Assembly (NCBI GenBank): GCA_003013855.2
Contig: PVNU02000868.1
Span: forward strand, 4,334,501 to 4,398,500
DNA: 64,000 nt
Source of the DNA: Liriodendron chinense
Taxonomy: Eukaryota; Streptophyta; Magnoliopsida; Magnoliales; Magnoliaceae
Direction: 5' to 3'
The notes beneath the pieces are model-generated. The model searched no databases. It was not told the DNA's origin and was given only the letters and a program-made list of their open reading frames with translations. A program made the position numbers and the translations under genes. This document shows, one piece after another, positions 21,180 through 31,965 of the stretch (the first letter of the stretch is position 1; the number at the start of each line of letters is the position of its first letter).

Positions 21180-21540
21180 TCTTCCTAGAAGAAAATCCTA
21201 ATTGTTTCCCCATTTTTCAACCTCTGCCTCGCATCCTGCCTCTCGTCCTCTGAGCGCCCATTTTTCTCCTCACCTTCAAAATCGAATGGTCGTTCCTCGG
21301 AGTCACTGTGTCTCCTGCTCAGTCGATATTTGCATTCCTCTCATCCTTAGAGTCTCTGTCTCTACCCCAGCTTCACAAACGGATGCGTTTTTCTCTCGTC
21401 AGAGGTAAATCTCTGACCCATTTTTTACACAATCGGAACAAAATTTCTGTTTTGAGTATCACCTGTTTAGGTTCTGTCTCATTTGATTTTTTCTTTTTTC
21501 CATATAACTTTATAGTCACTTGATTTCCCCTCTTAGATCT
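21180..21540 (+). other. Pyrimidine-rich, possible first exon and donor site
   Basis: A TC-rich leader-like stretch is followed by gtcagaggtaaatc, an acceptable splice donor, at about 21398-21411. The pattern resembles a plant 5' UTR exon. The downstream gene is not visible because element D begins within 150 bp. It may be a coincidence. Confidence 0.2.
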
Positions 21541-21674
21541 CATTATTTAGTGGAATCGAGAATCAATTCATACAATTTAATTTGGGGGTAGAAGAAATAG
21601 ACGTCACCAATTGGGTAGTACAATGTATCACCCATTCTGTTTTGGTATATTAATTGATTATTAGATTGAAACAC

Positions 21675-22703
21675 TCATTATTGATGGCACTTCTTTCTCA
21701 TACGTACAACTCTATCTCATATGTGGACCACTTCTTTCTCCCATCACTCAGTTTCTTACTATAAAAGGCCACAGGCCTGCCTTCCTGCGACATAATTACA
21801 CCAACCCCCCACATAGGATGCATTGCGGTCCACCTCAAATACCTTCTCAAAGTTCGGAAGGCCCAAGCACAGTATGGAGGACAAGCGTTGCTTGATCTCT
21901 ATAAAACTTTCGTTAGCTTCTTCAGTCCACTGGAATGGACCCTTCTTCATCAATCTGTTATCAATGCGACTATAGAACTGAAGTTTCTAACGAATCGATG
22001 GTAGAACATGGCTAACCCATGAAAACTACGAACCTCATGGATGCTGGTCAGAGTAAGCCATTTGCGGATAGCCTTCACTTTGTCTTCGTCTACCCAAATG
22101 CCCATGGAAGATACCACAAAACCCAAAAATATAAGATGGTCCGTCACGGAGCTGCACTTCTTGAGATTCAGGTATAATTTGTTCTCTTGAAGAATTTGGA
22201 GAACTTGTGTGAGATGCTTTACATGCTCTGCCTCATTCTGATTATAGATTAGTATGTCGTCAAAATATACCATGGCGAACTTGCCTGTGAATGGTTTCAA
22301 GGCTTGATTTATAAGCCACATGAAGGTGCGCGCTCGGAGCATTTGGCAACCCAAAGGGCATCACGAGCCACTTATACACTCCTTCCTTGGTTTTAAAAGT
22401 CGTTTTCCACTCATCGCCTGACTGGATACGAATCTGATGGTACCCGTTCCTCAAGTTTAATTTGGAGAACACTTGATACCCTTCGAGCATGTCCAACATG
22501 TCATTTATCCGAGGTATTGAAAATCGATATTTAATGGTGTTCTTATTTATTGCTTGGCTATCAATGCACATTCGCCAACTCCCATCTTTCTTGGGCGTTA
22601 AAAGAGCTGAAACAGCAAACGGGCTTATACTCTCTCTCAACAATCCTTTCTTCAGTAACTCTTCTACTTGCCCTTTGAGGATCTCACTCTCCTTTGGACT
22701 CAA
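21675..22703 (-). pseudogene. Element D reverse transcriptase and RNase H
   Basis: The RT starts with ILKGQVEELLKKGLL and carries KKDGSWRMCIDSQAIN, LRNGYHQIRI, VMPFGLPNAPS and the catalytic YFDD (VYFDDILIY, about 22260). These are followed by the connection FHGLAMFYHRFVRNFSS. After two frame changes the RNase H part continues (FQWTEEANESF; then, in another frame, RPVAFYSKKLSDGRKKWSTYE at about 21700-21780). It would copy the element RNA into DNA in cytoplasmic particles. Frameshifts near 22350, 21955 and 21780 and loss of integrase make it inactive. Confidence 0.88.
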
Positions 22704-22930
22704 GTGATAGTGTGGCCTGTTCGACAGACTAGCCCCTGGGATGAGATCGATGTGCTTCTGAATATCTCTTATTGAGGGAAGGCCATGGGGAAGGTCTTCG
22801 AGCCATATGTCATGAAGCTCATTCAGTAGCGGTCACAAGGTTGGAGGGATGGTGCTTCCTCTAGGAACATCTCCCTTGACCACCATAGCATAAACATGGC
22901 CTGTTTCTTTTAACTCTTCTTTAAAATCTC

Positions 22931-23515
22931 TTATGGCAAGGAGGGAGCCTCCCTCCACTTTAGAAGTCTCAGGGCGATCCTCCGGTGCCATAGGAGTGAG
23001 AATCCTTCTACAGTCATCCTTGGTGAAGGTACAAGTGTTGTCATGCCCTCAGTGGGTTGCGTCTTGGTCAGATTGCCACGGCCTACTAAGGAGCATGTGA
23101 CATGCTTCCATGTCGACAACATCGCACAAGGTCTCATCCTTGTAACTCCTACCAATAGAAAAAGAAATCAAATATTGTTTAGTTACCTTGGTATTGCTGA
23201 CCTTTTTAACCCAACCGATGGTGTACGGAGCTCGGCACTTGGTTGTAGGCAATCGAAGTTTGTCCACCATTAATTTGGACACGATGTTCTCACTGCTTCC
23301 ACTATCGATAATAACATTACACACCTTCTTGTTCACTATGCAATGGGTGTGGAAGATGTTGTTGCGCTGAGGATGAACTTCTAGCCTTGGGGTGTACCAC
23401 AAACACCTCGCTACCAAGGACTCGTCATGGTCTTGATCTATCAAGTCGGTATCATCATCATCACCTTCACCGGCTTGTTTGAACTCATCATTTTGGGTTC
23501 ACCCTCGACGTACTC
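22931..23515 (-). pseudogene. Element D aspartic protease
   Basis: The frame at 23049-23444 carries VNKKVCNVIIDSGSSENIVS, a retropepsin active site with a normal D-S-G, followed by DMEACHMLLSRPWQ, the usual flap/hydrophobic end in Gypsy elements. It sits between the gag and RT pieces in the expected order. The remainder to about 22931 is linker, out of frame. Confidence 0.8.
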
Positions 23516-24663
23516 TTCTTCACCACCCCCTTCATTCATTATAAATTAACCGCGGGGCGCTGCGGGCACGCATTGGATAAGTGGCTCGGCTGACCACATC
23601 GCCAACAATGGTTAGGCCTGCGGTGAGCATAAGGCTTAGACCGACTGTGGAAGGCACAATGCGTTATGGTTTAGATGGACCGCTCCCCTGACTCGGGTCG
23701 TGGTTGTTAGGGAAGGCTGAACTCGTCCGCCAATGGGTTCCTTCCCTTTAACATGAGGTATTTCCTAAATCGCAATGATAGGAGAAGCGCGGGGCGAAGG
23801 ATATGGACGTGTTGGAACTCTAGCGAGCTGAGTTTCCACACGCGTAGCGTAATGAAGCACGTCTTCTACTGTCCAGACCGATTGCATCTGTATCCGATCT
23901 TGGATATTGATTCTTAGGCCGCTAACGAACCTCGCGGTCCTTTGAGTATCCGTTTCTAACAAATCATTACGAATGGATAGCCGGTTAAACTCGGCTACAT
24001 ACTCATCAATGGTCTGATTACCCTAACAGTAATTTTGATATTGCTGGAAGAGGACCTTCTCGTAATCATGGAGTACAAAGCGCGATCGAAGGAGTTGTCG
24101 CCAAAACCGGATGGGAAACTTGTTCTGATGGGTTCGAGAGAGCTGTAATTGCCCCCACCATGCAGAACCACCCGACTTTAACTTGTAAGGCACAAGTTTT
24201 ACCTTCCTCTCTTCCAGAACTTCCATATAATCGAAGTTCTCTACTTCCGCTAACCAATCCAAAAATTCTTCTATTCGTAACATCCAATTAAAAGTAGGAA
24301 GTTCACCCTTACCTCTAAAATCATGCTCGACACGATCTCCACAATCATTACCATGCACTAGCTGTTGTGTGAAGATATTCTCCACATCCTCATCACTGCC
24401 GTCGGAATCTGTAATGTTTAGTCGGCGGTTTACGACTGGAAAAGCCGGATGGAACACTGGATTGTTCTAGATGGCGACCGCAAGCAATTATGCATTGCCT
24501 TGAGCTTGGCGTGGAGCTAAAGCCGCCACGATCTGATCGAGAGACGCTTGCAGCCTTACATAAATGTCTCGAACGATCTCTGAAGATTCTTCATCCTCTC
24601 CGCTAAGTATTGCATCCGTTGATCACCAACAGGGGGATTGTTGCCACGATTTTCGCTAGATGC
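23516..24663 (-). pseudogene. Element D gag
   Basis: The putative ATG lies at about 24663, some 20 bp after the PBS. The frame at 24023-24457 contains FNWMLRIEEFLDWLAEVENF, KLKSGGSAWWGQLQL and FRQLL..-like capsid motifs (Retrotrans_gag). The piece at 23765-23962 (FVSGLRINIQDRIQMQ) is the C-terminal capsid. No zinc knuckle is seen. Stops and frameshifts separate the pieces. Confidence 0.75.
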
Positions 24664-24685
24664 CATCTTCCCGAGGTTGTTCATC

Positions 24686-24697
24686 GCTCTGATACCA
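24686..24697 (-). other. Primer binding site, tRNA-iMet (element D)
   Basis: The plus strand gctctgatacca is the exact complement of TGGTATCAGAGC. Confidence 0.9.
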
Positions 24698-24703
24698 ACT
24701 TGG

Positions 24704-25370
24704 TGCAGCCGTAGACAGAACGAGATCGAACACCATCTCTCTCACAGGATAACTTATCTAAATCCACAAACCTATCAGGAATACTCAACTGATCTTCCTT
24801 GATTTCTCAAGGGGCGCTCAAAGAACACGAGGAAACAGAGAATAAACTCAAAGAGAATTATATTAAAATTAATGAATAATGTAAAAAATGAATCAAAGAA
24901 AGTTTAAATAAGTTCTCTAACCCTAACCTACATAACCAAGGAGTCCTAATTAAACTAGGAAAGAAAATCAAGCCAAAAATAGAGAAAATTGTGTTCAAAT
25001 TAGAAAGTTCGCGGGACTGTCCGCGTATCACACGATAGATCGGCAGGGGGCCACGACTGGTCATTGATGGCCCAAAATAGTCCATCGAGTTGGGCATTTT
25101 TTTCAGTTAATAATCGACCTATCGAGGACCGATCGTGACCAGTCGTCGATCTCACGACTAGTCGTCGATGGCTCTGGAAATTCCAAAGCATTGGACTGTC
25201 CCTGCATGAATATTCGACCGGTCTGATGACTGGTTGTGGCCGGTCTTGAGAGTGGATGGCTGGTCAGACAATCAGCCGTCAAACTCTAAATTTGCTGAGC
25301 CTTGGCTTCTTTGGCTACTACTTTGGGGGTCTTCCTTGGGTCCTTTCTTTGGTCCATCTTCATCATGTAG
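24704..25370 (-). mobile_element. Element D 5' LTR
   Basis: The left border at 24704 (TGCAGCC, six bases from the PBS) is good. The right border near 25370 (…gagctcaac) is a guess from LTR-start-like sequence. The LTR contains a diverged array of gaccggtc/gaccagtcg/cgatcg-type units at about 25095-25285. Confidence 0.5.
25095..25285. repeat. Diverged GACCGGTC-type units in element D LTR
   Basis: Units include cgaggaccgatcgtgaccagtcg, cgactagtcgtcg, ttcgaccggtctg, gtggccggtcttg and gctggtcag. The family is unrelated to Athila by PBS and RT. Confidence 0.6.
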
Positions 25371-25849
25371 AGCTCAACTACCTTTTTTACATTAACTCCA
25401 AAGAAGCACTTTTGGTTAAATGCATGTAAAAAATGAACAGGTGTAAGCTAGAAAGATGTCACACCAGGGGCTACACTTCTAGAGGATGCCAATGATAAAC
25501 CAAAACTGTTGCTTTGCATAATGGTTTCATTTCTAAAGGGACCTTGTAGTTACCAGTTGGCTTTGGCCAAGAATTGGACAATGCATATGATACCTTGAAT
25601 TTAGTTCTTGGTCATACTCCACTTTGTTTGGGAGTGATAATAACCGAATGTTCCTCTCTTTCGGATTCATAGGTCAACAGATGGATAACTCTCTTGATCT
25701 CCTTTGCTCCCATTGGTTAGAATAGAAACCCACATCTGCTTAGTGTGGGACCATATAAATACATCGGTTGATCCTATTGTTTGCACTGATGGGAACTTGG
25801 CGACTTAAATTGCTAATATAGTGGGTTAAAATAAAAAAGCTAAGAGCAG
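25371..25849. other. Unassigned sequence
   Basis: No frame or repeat is recognised. It may be flanking LINE-derived sequence. Confidence 0.3.
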
Positions 25850-26120
25850 AAAAAGGGTCCAACAAATACAACGAGCGACTGCCTTGTTGCTGTCTTTAGC
25901 AACAGTGTTGGCAATCTCATTTGGCCATCTCAAAACATGGGAAAAAGAGGTCACCAAATTAGAAAACAAATCATGGTTCCTACTAAATTGAAGGAAAGCC
26001 TCCGCCAGCCTAGCTAGATTCTAAGATATCTTCAACTAGAAGTGAATCTCTAAACAAAACTTGCCTCTCTGAGAGAATCAGCCAATTTGTTGGCCTCACT
26101 TGTGACACAACTGATCCATG
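25850..26120 (-). pseudogene. RNase H-like (RVT_3) remnant of a LINE-type element
   Basis: On the minus strand short frames read SEANKLADSLREASF and, after shifts, VTSFSHVLRWPNEIANTVAK. The latter resembles the terminal 'sHV-RE-N--AD-LAK' helix of plant RNase H-like domains carried by LINEs. Several shifts and stops interrupt it. The match is short, so it is tentative. Confidence 0.4.
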
Positions 26121-26586
26121 ATTCAACACAACTGATCCATGGTTCAGAACCATTTGATGAATCCAATCTTAAAACATTAGTGGAATCGCCTTAAATGACT
26201 AGGGGCTGGAGAACACTAAGCCAAAAATACTCGATCCTTCTAGCAATTCCTTTCCTTCTTGAGTCACACAAAGTGGGTCAGGGAGAGATTTCCCTTCTTA
26301 ATGAATTGGCCCATGTCGGATGAGCTTGGGCTTGATGAATTTTAAGCTGCTCAGTTCGGGCCAAAGGCTAATGTGCCTTGCATCGGGTTCAAACCAGAAT
26401 TATTTTCTGCATTAATATTAAAATATTTCTTTCTCCTTTGCTGGTTTTTGGGAGGAGAGGAACATCAACATACTGGCAGGGTATGATGATCCACACATGC
26501 ACACATGCACGTGGCCCAAATTAAAACTGTCAAGATCATGGCCCCAAACTCTGATAGATTAAAGTCTGGTTGATGGATATTTGAAC
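26121..26586. other. Unassigned sequence
   Basis: No recognisable feature. Repeated 'caactgatccatg' at 26108-26142 is a short local duplication. Confidence 0.3.
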
Positions 26587-26875
26587 CTTCATAGGGCCCA
26601 CTGTGATGTTTATTTGTCATTCAACATGTTCATAAGATCACACAAACATGGATGAAGGGATAAAAAACAAATATCGACTTGGTCCGAAACTTCTATGGCC
26701 TCCTTGAATTTTTCAACAGTAGATGTTCAATTGACACTATTTCTTGTGGTATGGTTCCTTTGAGCGTTGGATATGCTTAATTAATTTTTTAGGTCAAGTT
26801 TTAAAATTTTCTAGTAAAATAGATGGACGGAGTGGATAAAATACATAAATTTCAATGGGCCCCAAAAAGTTTACT
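26587..26875. mobile_element. Hairpin MITE-like element, partial
   Basis: It contains 'ttcatagggcccactgtgatg', 'ttcataagatcacacaaaca', 'tcttgtggtatggttcc' and 'atggacggagtggataaaat' of the common family. The outer left arm is missing. Confidence 0.6.
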
Positions 26876-26967
26876 CAGTACACTTGGCGTACTGAGTTAC
26901 TTAGCGCGCACTCTGCTTCCATATGGTGCACCTGATAATTGGATCACAGCAATTGTGTATAGTAATA

Positions 26968-27110
26968 TGAAAAGGGGTTTTCACCGCGGCGCTTGACCCG
27001 ACGTGGACTGCTGCGCAGTTTCCTATTTTGAGTCTTATTCATCTGGTTCTCTTTTTAAGGGAGTTCCAAAACGGGATTAGGTATTCCTAATAAGGGTTTA
27101 GCATGTCCAA

Positions 27111-27158
<48 letters not shown>

Positions 27159-27551
27159 GAGAGAAAAGAGAGAGAGGAAGCTTGTAGAAGAGAGTAGTTG
27201 CTTGAAGAGGGAGTTCTTCTGCGCAACGGTCAACTCAGTGCTTTTATGTCCTCGGGATCGGTGAGATCACTCTATTCTTATTATTCTCTTATTGTTTGTC
27301 CACTCCTACGTGAGTGAAGAAGGTTTGATCCAAGCGGTGTGTGCTTGTGATCGGTTATAATGCTCTACTTCATAGTGGATTGTTGATCTGGACTAGGTCC
27401 CATAGTTTTTACCTCTTTCGAGGGTTTTCCACGTAAAAACTCTTTGTGTCGTGTGGTTGATGCTTTATTCTTAATTATTGCATTATTATAGCCCATAATT
27501 CTAATGTATTAGGGGGCGAGATCTTAAGGTTTGTGTGAAACGCACCCAACA
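26968..27551 (+). mobile_element. Copia 5' LTR
   Basis: The end is certain: ...cacccaaca followed by aag and the PBS. The start at TGAAAAGG (26968) is a guess, since no 3' LTR exists for comparison. It holds a (GA)21 run at 27114-27155. Confidence 0.5.
27114..27155. repeat. (GA)n microsatellite
   Basis: About 21 GA units lie inside the Copia LTR. Confidence 0.9.
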
Positions 27552-27554
27552 AAG

Positions 27555-27566
27555 TGGTATCAGAGC
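27555..27566 (+). other. Primer binding site, tRNA-iMet (Copia)
   Basis: The exact sequence tggtatcagagc lies three bases after the LTR end. Confidence 0.9.
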
Positions 27567-27683
27567 GTTCAGGTTAGTTGAACGGAGTGGGATCGGTTAT
27601 GAATTATGGAAGGTGGCTCGTCAAGGATGATCAGTCTTAATGGTTCTAACTGGACCATATGAAAGGCTAAGATGGAGGACTTT

Positions 27684-29744
27684 TGTTCGCTTCCCCAAGT
27701 GTAGGGTTGCGATGTAGTAATAATCTCGGTAAGACCGAGGTCGATCCACAGGGAAGGAAGTAAACAATTCAAACTATCCTAATAACTAGAATCTTAAGAG
27801 GATTGTGAAATTGATTTTGAACATAAAATAGAAAATCTGATAATGAAAAGATAACTAGAGCATCAAGGATCCACTTATAGCTATCCTTAGATGCATAATT
27901 CGCTACGGTTTCTCACTTTCTCAACTAGAATCGATATTAAGATCTATCTAGTCGGATGATAGAGCTGTTAAACCAAACAATCTGTCATATGTAAGTTCAA
28001 TGCATAGGATTCACTCAATGTAGGCTGAGCTGAGCATGCTCAATTGCATAGGTCATTCCCCATTCCAAAAGGTTCAGTTCACAATCATAACCATCCTCAA
28101 GTCCTGTCACAAGACAAGGCTAGATCATGATTTGAACTTGATTCAAATCACATGCACAATCCATATATATTACAGAAATTCAGAAAAGTAGAACTTTGGT
28201 AGGAAGTCCCCACATGAAGATCATAGTACTAGAGCGCACTCCAATTCCTCGGATCATACAGGTCTAGACTGATGCAAACCAATTAAGAATTTAAGTAATT
28301 CTCCCAAACATCCATGAGTCATCATAAGACTAAGAAAAACTACTTAAAGCTTGTATAAACTTCAAACCATAGTTCATAATCATGAATTCTAACTTTAAAA
28401 CCAATAAAACGAATTAAACAATCTAAGAAAACCATAAGGTTCACCTCTTAGCTCTAGCTAAGAGATTAGCTAATGAAAAGCATATTAAAAATAAAACTAG
28501 AACTAAGAAAAGGAAGAAAAACTAGCTGGAGGAGGCTAGGGAGCCTCCTATGACTTCTCCTTGCTCCCCACGTCCTTGGTTGCCCTGGAATAGAAGAGAG
28601 CACCCCCTTTTATAGTGCAGCAAGAGTACTGCAACGTAGCAGATTTGTTTCGTTTCGTACGGCTTGACCAATGGTCGGATTGCCTTCAAAATTGATTTAT
28701 ACCTTCCTTGTAATGTGATCTTCCTCATAGATGATTTAGATTTCCAAGATTATCCTCTGAATGGGCCCACCAATCATATCACCGACCGCCTCTCAAAATA
28801 GCGCACTTCGGGTACCTTCAGAACCAGTCATCTTGCTTTCAACGGTCCGGAGTGTACAGATGTCGGATTGATCCCAAATTTTGAACATTGGTAGAAAACT
28901 TCCTCCTCTACATGATAAATGGATTAGATTGTCCAAAACAATCCCAGAATGTAGTCCGAAAATTAGAACAATTAGGGCTTTTATAAACTCTGCGCAGTTG
29001 GATCTTTCTGGATGGTCCATCTTTCTTCAACCGGTACGATCAAACCATACATCCTTTTGATCTGAAAATTTGTGATTATTCATATATGGATGTGGTATAA
29101 AAGATGGTCAAAGTAGATTCTTCATATCATCAATGATGAGTCACCTGGACCGGCCCAGAGTGGAACAGCGAAATCTGAAACTTTCTGGACAGTTCATATT
29201 GTTTTGGCCACCACGATCAATCCGTAGCTCCGATCGACACGAAACCACTTGGGTTAGTTCGGCGTCGAGCTCCTCTTCGACATGGATGTGTTGGATTTCC
29301 AAATATCATAAATATGGGCCCAGAAAACTGGTCCAAAAAATCAGAAACGGGAATGGCCTGCTGTCTGGAATCTGGAACCTGGAATTTGCATGGCCGACCG
29401 GTCAAGACCGGTCGGACAAGGCTGGCCTTGCTCCAGCAGCATGTGAAAGGAAAAGTAGTGTTGGCCGACCGGTCAAGACCGGTCGGACCCCATTTTCTGC
29501 ATTATTTCTTCCTTCTTTTCTTTCCTTCTTTCTTCCTCATTCTCCTCTCTTTCTTCATCATTCTTTGGTCCACCTTGGGCCTTCATCAAAGGCTCCTAAA
29601 TGTGCCCTTTTGGTCATCAATTGGGCAAAGTAACTCTCATTCCTACAACCACAAAACATGTATTTGATTAGTCTTTAAATCATGAAAATCTTGCATAATG
29701 AGTGATGAATTGGGGTTAGAATATGCACAATTAAGAGCTCAACA
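27684..29744 (-). mobile_element. Solo LTR, Athila-related, minus strand, TSD ACTTT
   Basis: It starts TGTTCGCTTCCCC, ends aagagctcaaca, and is flanked by ACTTT at 27679-27683 and 29745-29749. Ends and U5 match the LTRs of element B. At 2061 bp it is about 500 bp longer because of extra U3 sequence at about 28650-29390. The TATA box (minus) is at 28607-28614. Two palindrome units lie at 29394-29420 and 29462-29488. Confidence 0.94.
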
Positions 29745-30313
29745 ACTTTCTTTACTGCAAGGACGTATATGCTCCAATCTTAGGCGTATTAGTGAAGATA
29801 AAGGATATGTTAGATGATGATTGAAAGAAGTTGGACTGAAAGACGGTGGGGTTCATTATGACAATGGTTGCATGATTCGGTGTTCCATCATGTGTCTACA
29901 GAGACCTCAGCCGCTAGCCTATGGCTGAAATTGCAAGGGCTGTATGAGAGGAAGACAACCGACAATAAGATTTTTCTGATAAGACGACTTGTGAATCTCA
30001 AGTTCAAAGATGGTGGTTCTGTGGCCGAACACATGAATGGGGTCAGCAACATATTGAACCAATTCTCCGCTATGAAGATGGTCATGGACGATAAACTAAA
30101 GGCTTTGCTATTGCTTAGTTCATTGCTTGATAGTTGGGAGACATTGGTGGTGTCTTTGAGTAACTCTGCGCCAGACAGAAAGGTGTCCATGGAACAGGTA
30201 ACGAGTTGTCTCTTCAATGAGGAGACAGGGAGAAAGTCTCAGGGGTCTACTCAACAAGAGGCCCTTGTGACACAAGATCGGGGGAGAGGAAAGAACAGAA
30301 AGGCCGGGAAGGC

Positions 30314-31867
30314 TGTTGAGCTCTTAAATGTGCATATTCTAACCCCATTTTATCACTAACTATGCTTGAAATACATGATTAAAGATCCAACTAATGCATG
30401 GTTTTGTGGTTATAGGAATAAGAGAGAGGATTCATCAATTGAAGGCTTAAAGACGCTATTCACAAGCATTGAAGACCAAAGGACTAAGTGGGAAAGGATG
30501 GAAGAAAGAAGCAAAGGAAAGAAGAAAAGAAGGCAGAAAAATGCACGTCCGATCGGTCGTCCATAGCCCAGGACCGGTCGTCCAACCGGTCCGAACACTC
30601 AATAGAAGGGGCCTTACTGCAAACTTTGTTGGACAATCCACGACCGGTCGTGCGACCGGTCATCCACTGCTCAGACCGGTCGTGCGACCGGTCCTTAAAT
30701 TAAAATCCTGGGGTTGAATTTCTGGAAAACTCACTGGACTGCTTTTGTGTTTTTTAGACCGATCATGCGACCGATCGTCCAGGAGCTCAGACCGGTCGTC
30801 TGCGTAATAGAGCGTGTCCCACAAGCTCCGATTTTCTCCGCGCAGTCCAGGATTTCTTGCGCAATCTGGAACTTTTCGCACTATTCTATAAAAGGGGACT
30901 TAGAGCTCCTTCCTAAGGCATCCTAGAACAGATTGAGCACAGTGGGAGACGGCGGAAGTCGGATTTAGAGTTCTACAACTCCTCCTAATTTATTTTTCTA
31001 ATTTTATGCTTTGTTTAGTTGTTTTCATGTTTCCTTGGATCATGAATGGCTAAACCTCTTAGCTAGGGCTAAGAGGTGAAGCTTATGGTGAATCTAAGAT
31101 ATTTCAATTTGTTTGATTTGGTTTCAAGTTGGATTATTAGTGAAGAATAATGGTTTGAAGTTTAAATAAAGTTCTAAGTAGTTTTTCTTAATCTTATGAT
31201 GGCTCATGGATGTTTAGAAGAATTGCTTGAGTTCTTAATTGTTTTGAGCTAGTCTAGACCTATATGATCCGAGGAATTGGATTCAATACGCTTTAGATCT
31301 ATGATCCTCATGTGGGAGCTTCACACCAAAAGTCTATTTTTCTGGAATTTCTGAATTATGTGAGATTGTGTATGTGATTTGGATCAAGTTCAAATCATGA
31401 TTTAATTATGCTTAGTGAAAGAGTTTAATGATGATTATGATTGTGATCTTAAGCTATTGGAATTAGGATTGACTTATGCAATTGAGTGTGCTCAAGTCCT
31501 AGCTTGAATTGAGAGAATCATGTGCATGATCCACACATATGACAGATTGATTGTTTTAACTGCTCTGTCATCCTAGTAGATAGAACTTAATTTTGATTCT
31601 AGTTGAGAAAGTGAGAAACCACGGTGAATTGAGCATCAAGGATTGCTACAAGTGGATACTTGAACCCTAGTGCCTTTTTATTAATTAATTACCTTCAGTT
31701 TAGTTCAAAATTGTTATCTTCATCAAATTACTAAAATTCTGATAGTTAGCTCTTCAGTAGAAACCATTAGAAGTGTTTTGTGATTTCCTACACAAGTCCC
31801 TGTGGATCGACCTCGGTCTTACCAAGATTATTACTACATCGCAACCCTACACTTGGGGAAGCGAACA
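30314..31867 (+). mobile_element. Solo LTR, Athila-related, plus strand, TSD AAGGC
   Basis: It starts TGTTGAGCTCTTAAATG, ends ggggaagcgaaca, and is flanked by AAGGC at 30309-30313 and 31868-31872. It is 1554 bp long, in the size range of element B's LTRs but opposite in orientation to the other solo LTR in the same gag gene. The TATA box is at 30887-30894. Confidence 0.95.
30547..30803 (+). repeat. GACCGGTC array in the 30314-31867 solo LTR
   Basis: This is a variant arrangement with three to five bases between halves, such as gaccggtcgtgcgaccggtc and gaccggtcgtccaaccggtc. There are about five pairs, the last about 85 bp before the TATA box. Confidence 0.8.
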
Positions 31868-31965
31868 AAGGCCCGAGACAAATCAAGAGGCAAGTTGAGT
31901 GTCCGGAAGGATGTTGAATGCTGGAATTGTGGTAAGAATGGCCACCACGAGCATGAATGTTATAC

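Larger units (their letters stand above)
21675..25370 (-). mobile_element. Element D: 3'-truncated Ty3/Gypsy retrotransposon
   Basis: Read on the minus strand: an LTR (about 24704-25370), a PBS of the tRNA-iMet type (24686-24697), gag from about 24663, protease, RT and RNase H to about 21675, then an abrupt end without integrase or 3' LTR. The RT sequence and iMet PBS suggest a chromovirus-type lineage. All frames are broken. Confidence 0.8.
27606..31965 (+). pseudogene. Copia gag, split by two solo LTRs
   Basis: The ATG at 27606 opens a frame whose first 26 codons (MEGGSSRMISLNGSNW...) end at the ACTTT duplication at 27679-27683. It resumes after 29749, runs through LWLKLQGLYERKTTDNK, LVNLKFKDGGSVAEHMN and LLLLSSLLDSWETLVVSL, and is split again at 30313. 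It resumes at 31873 and reaches the CCHC zinc knuckle CWNCGKNGHHEHEC (about 31920-31960). Domain order and length fit a UBN2/gag polypeptide of Copia elements, the RNA-packaging particle protein. Independent damage includes TGA at Trp positions and a frameshift near 29870. Confidence 0.85.
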
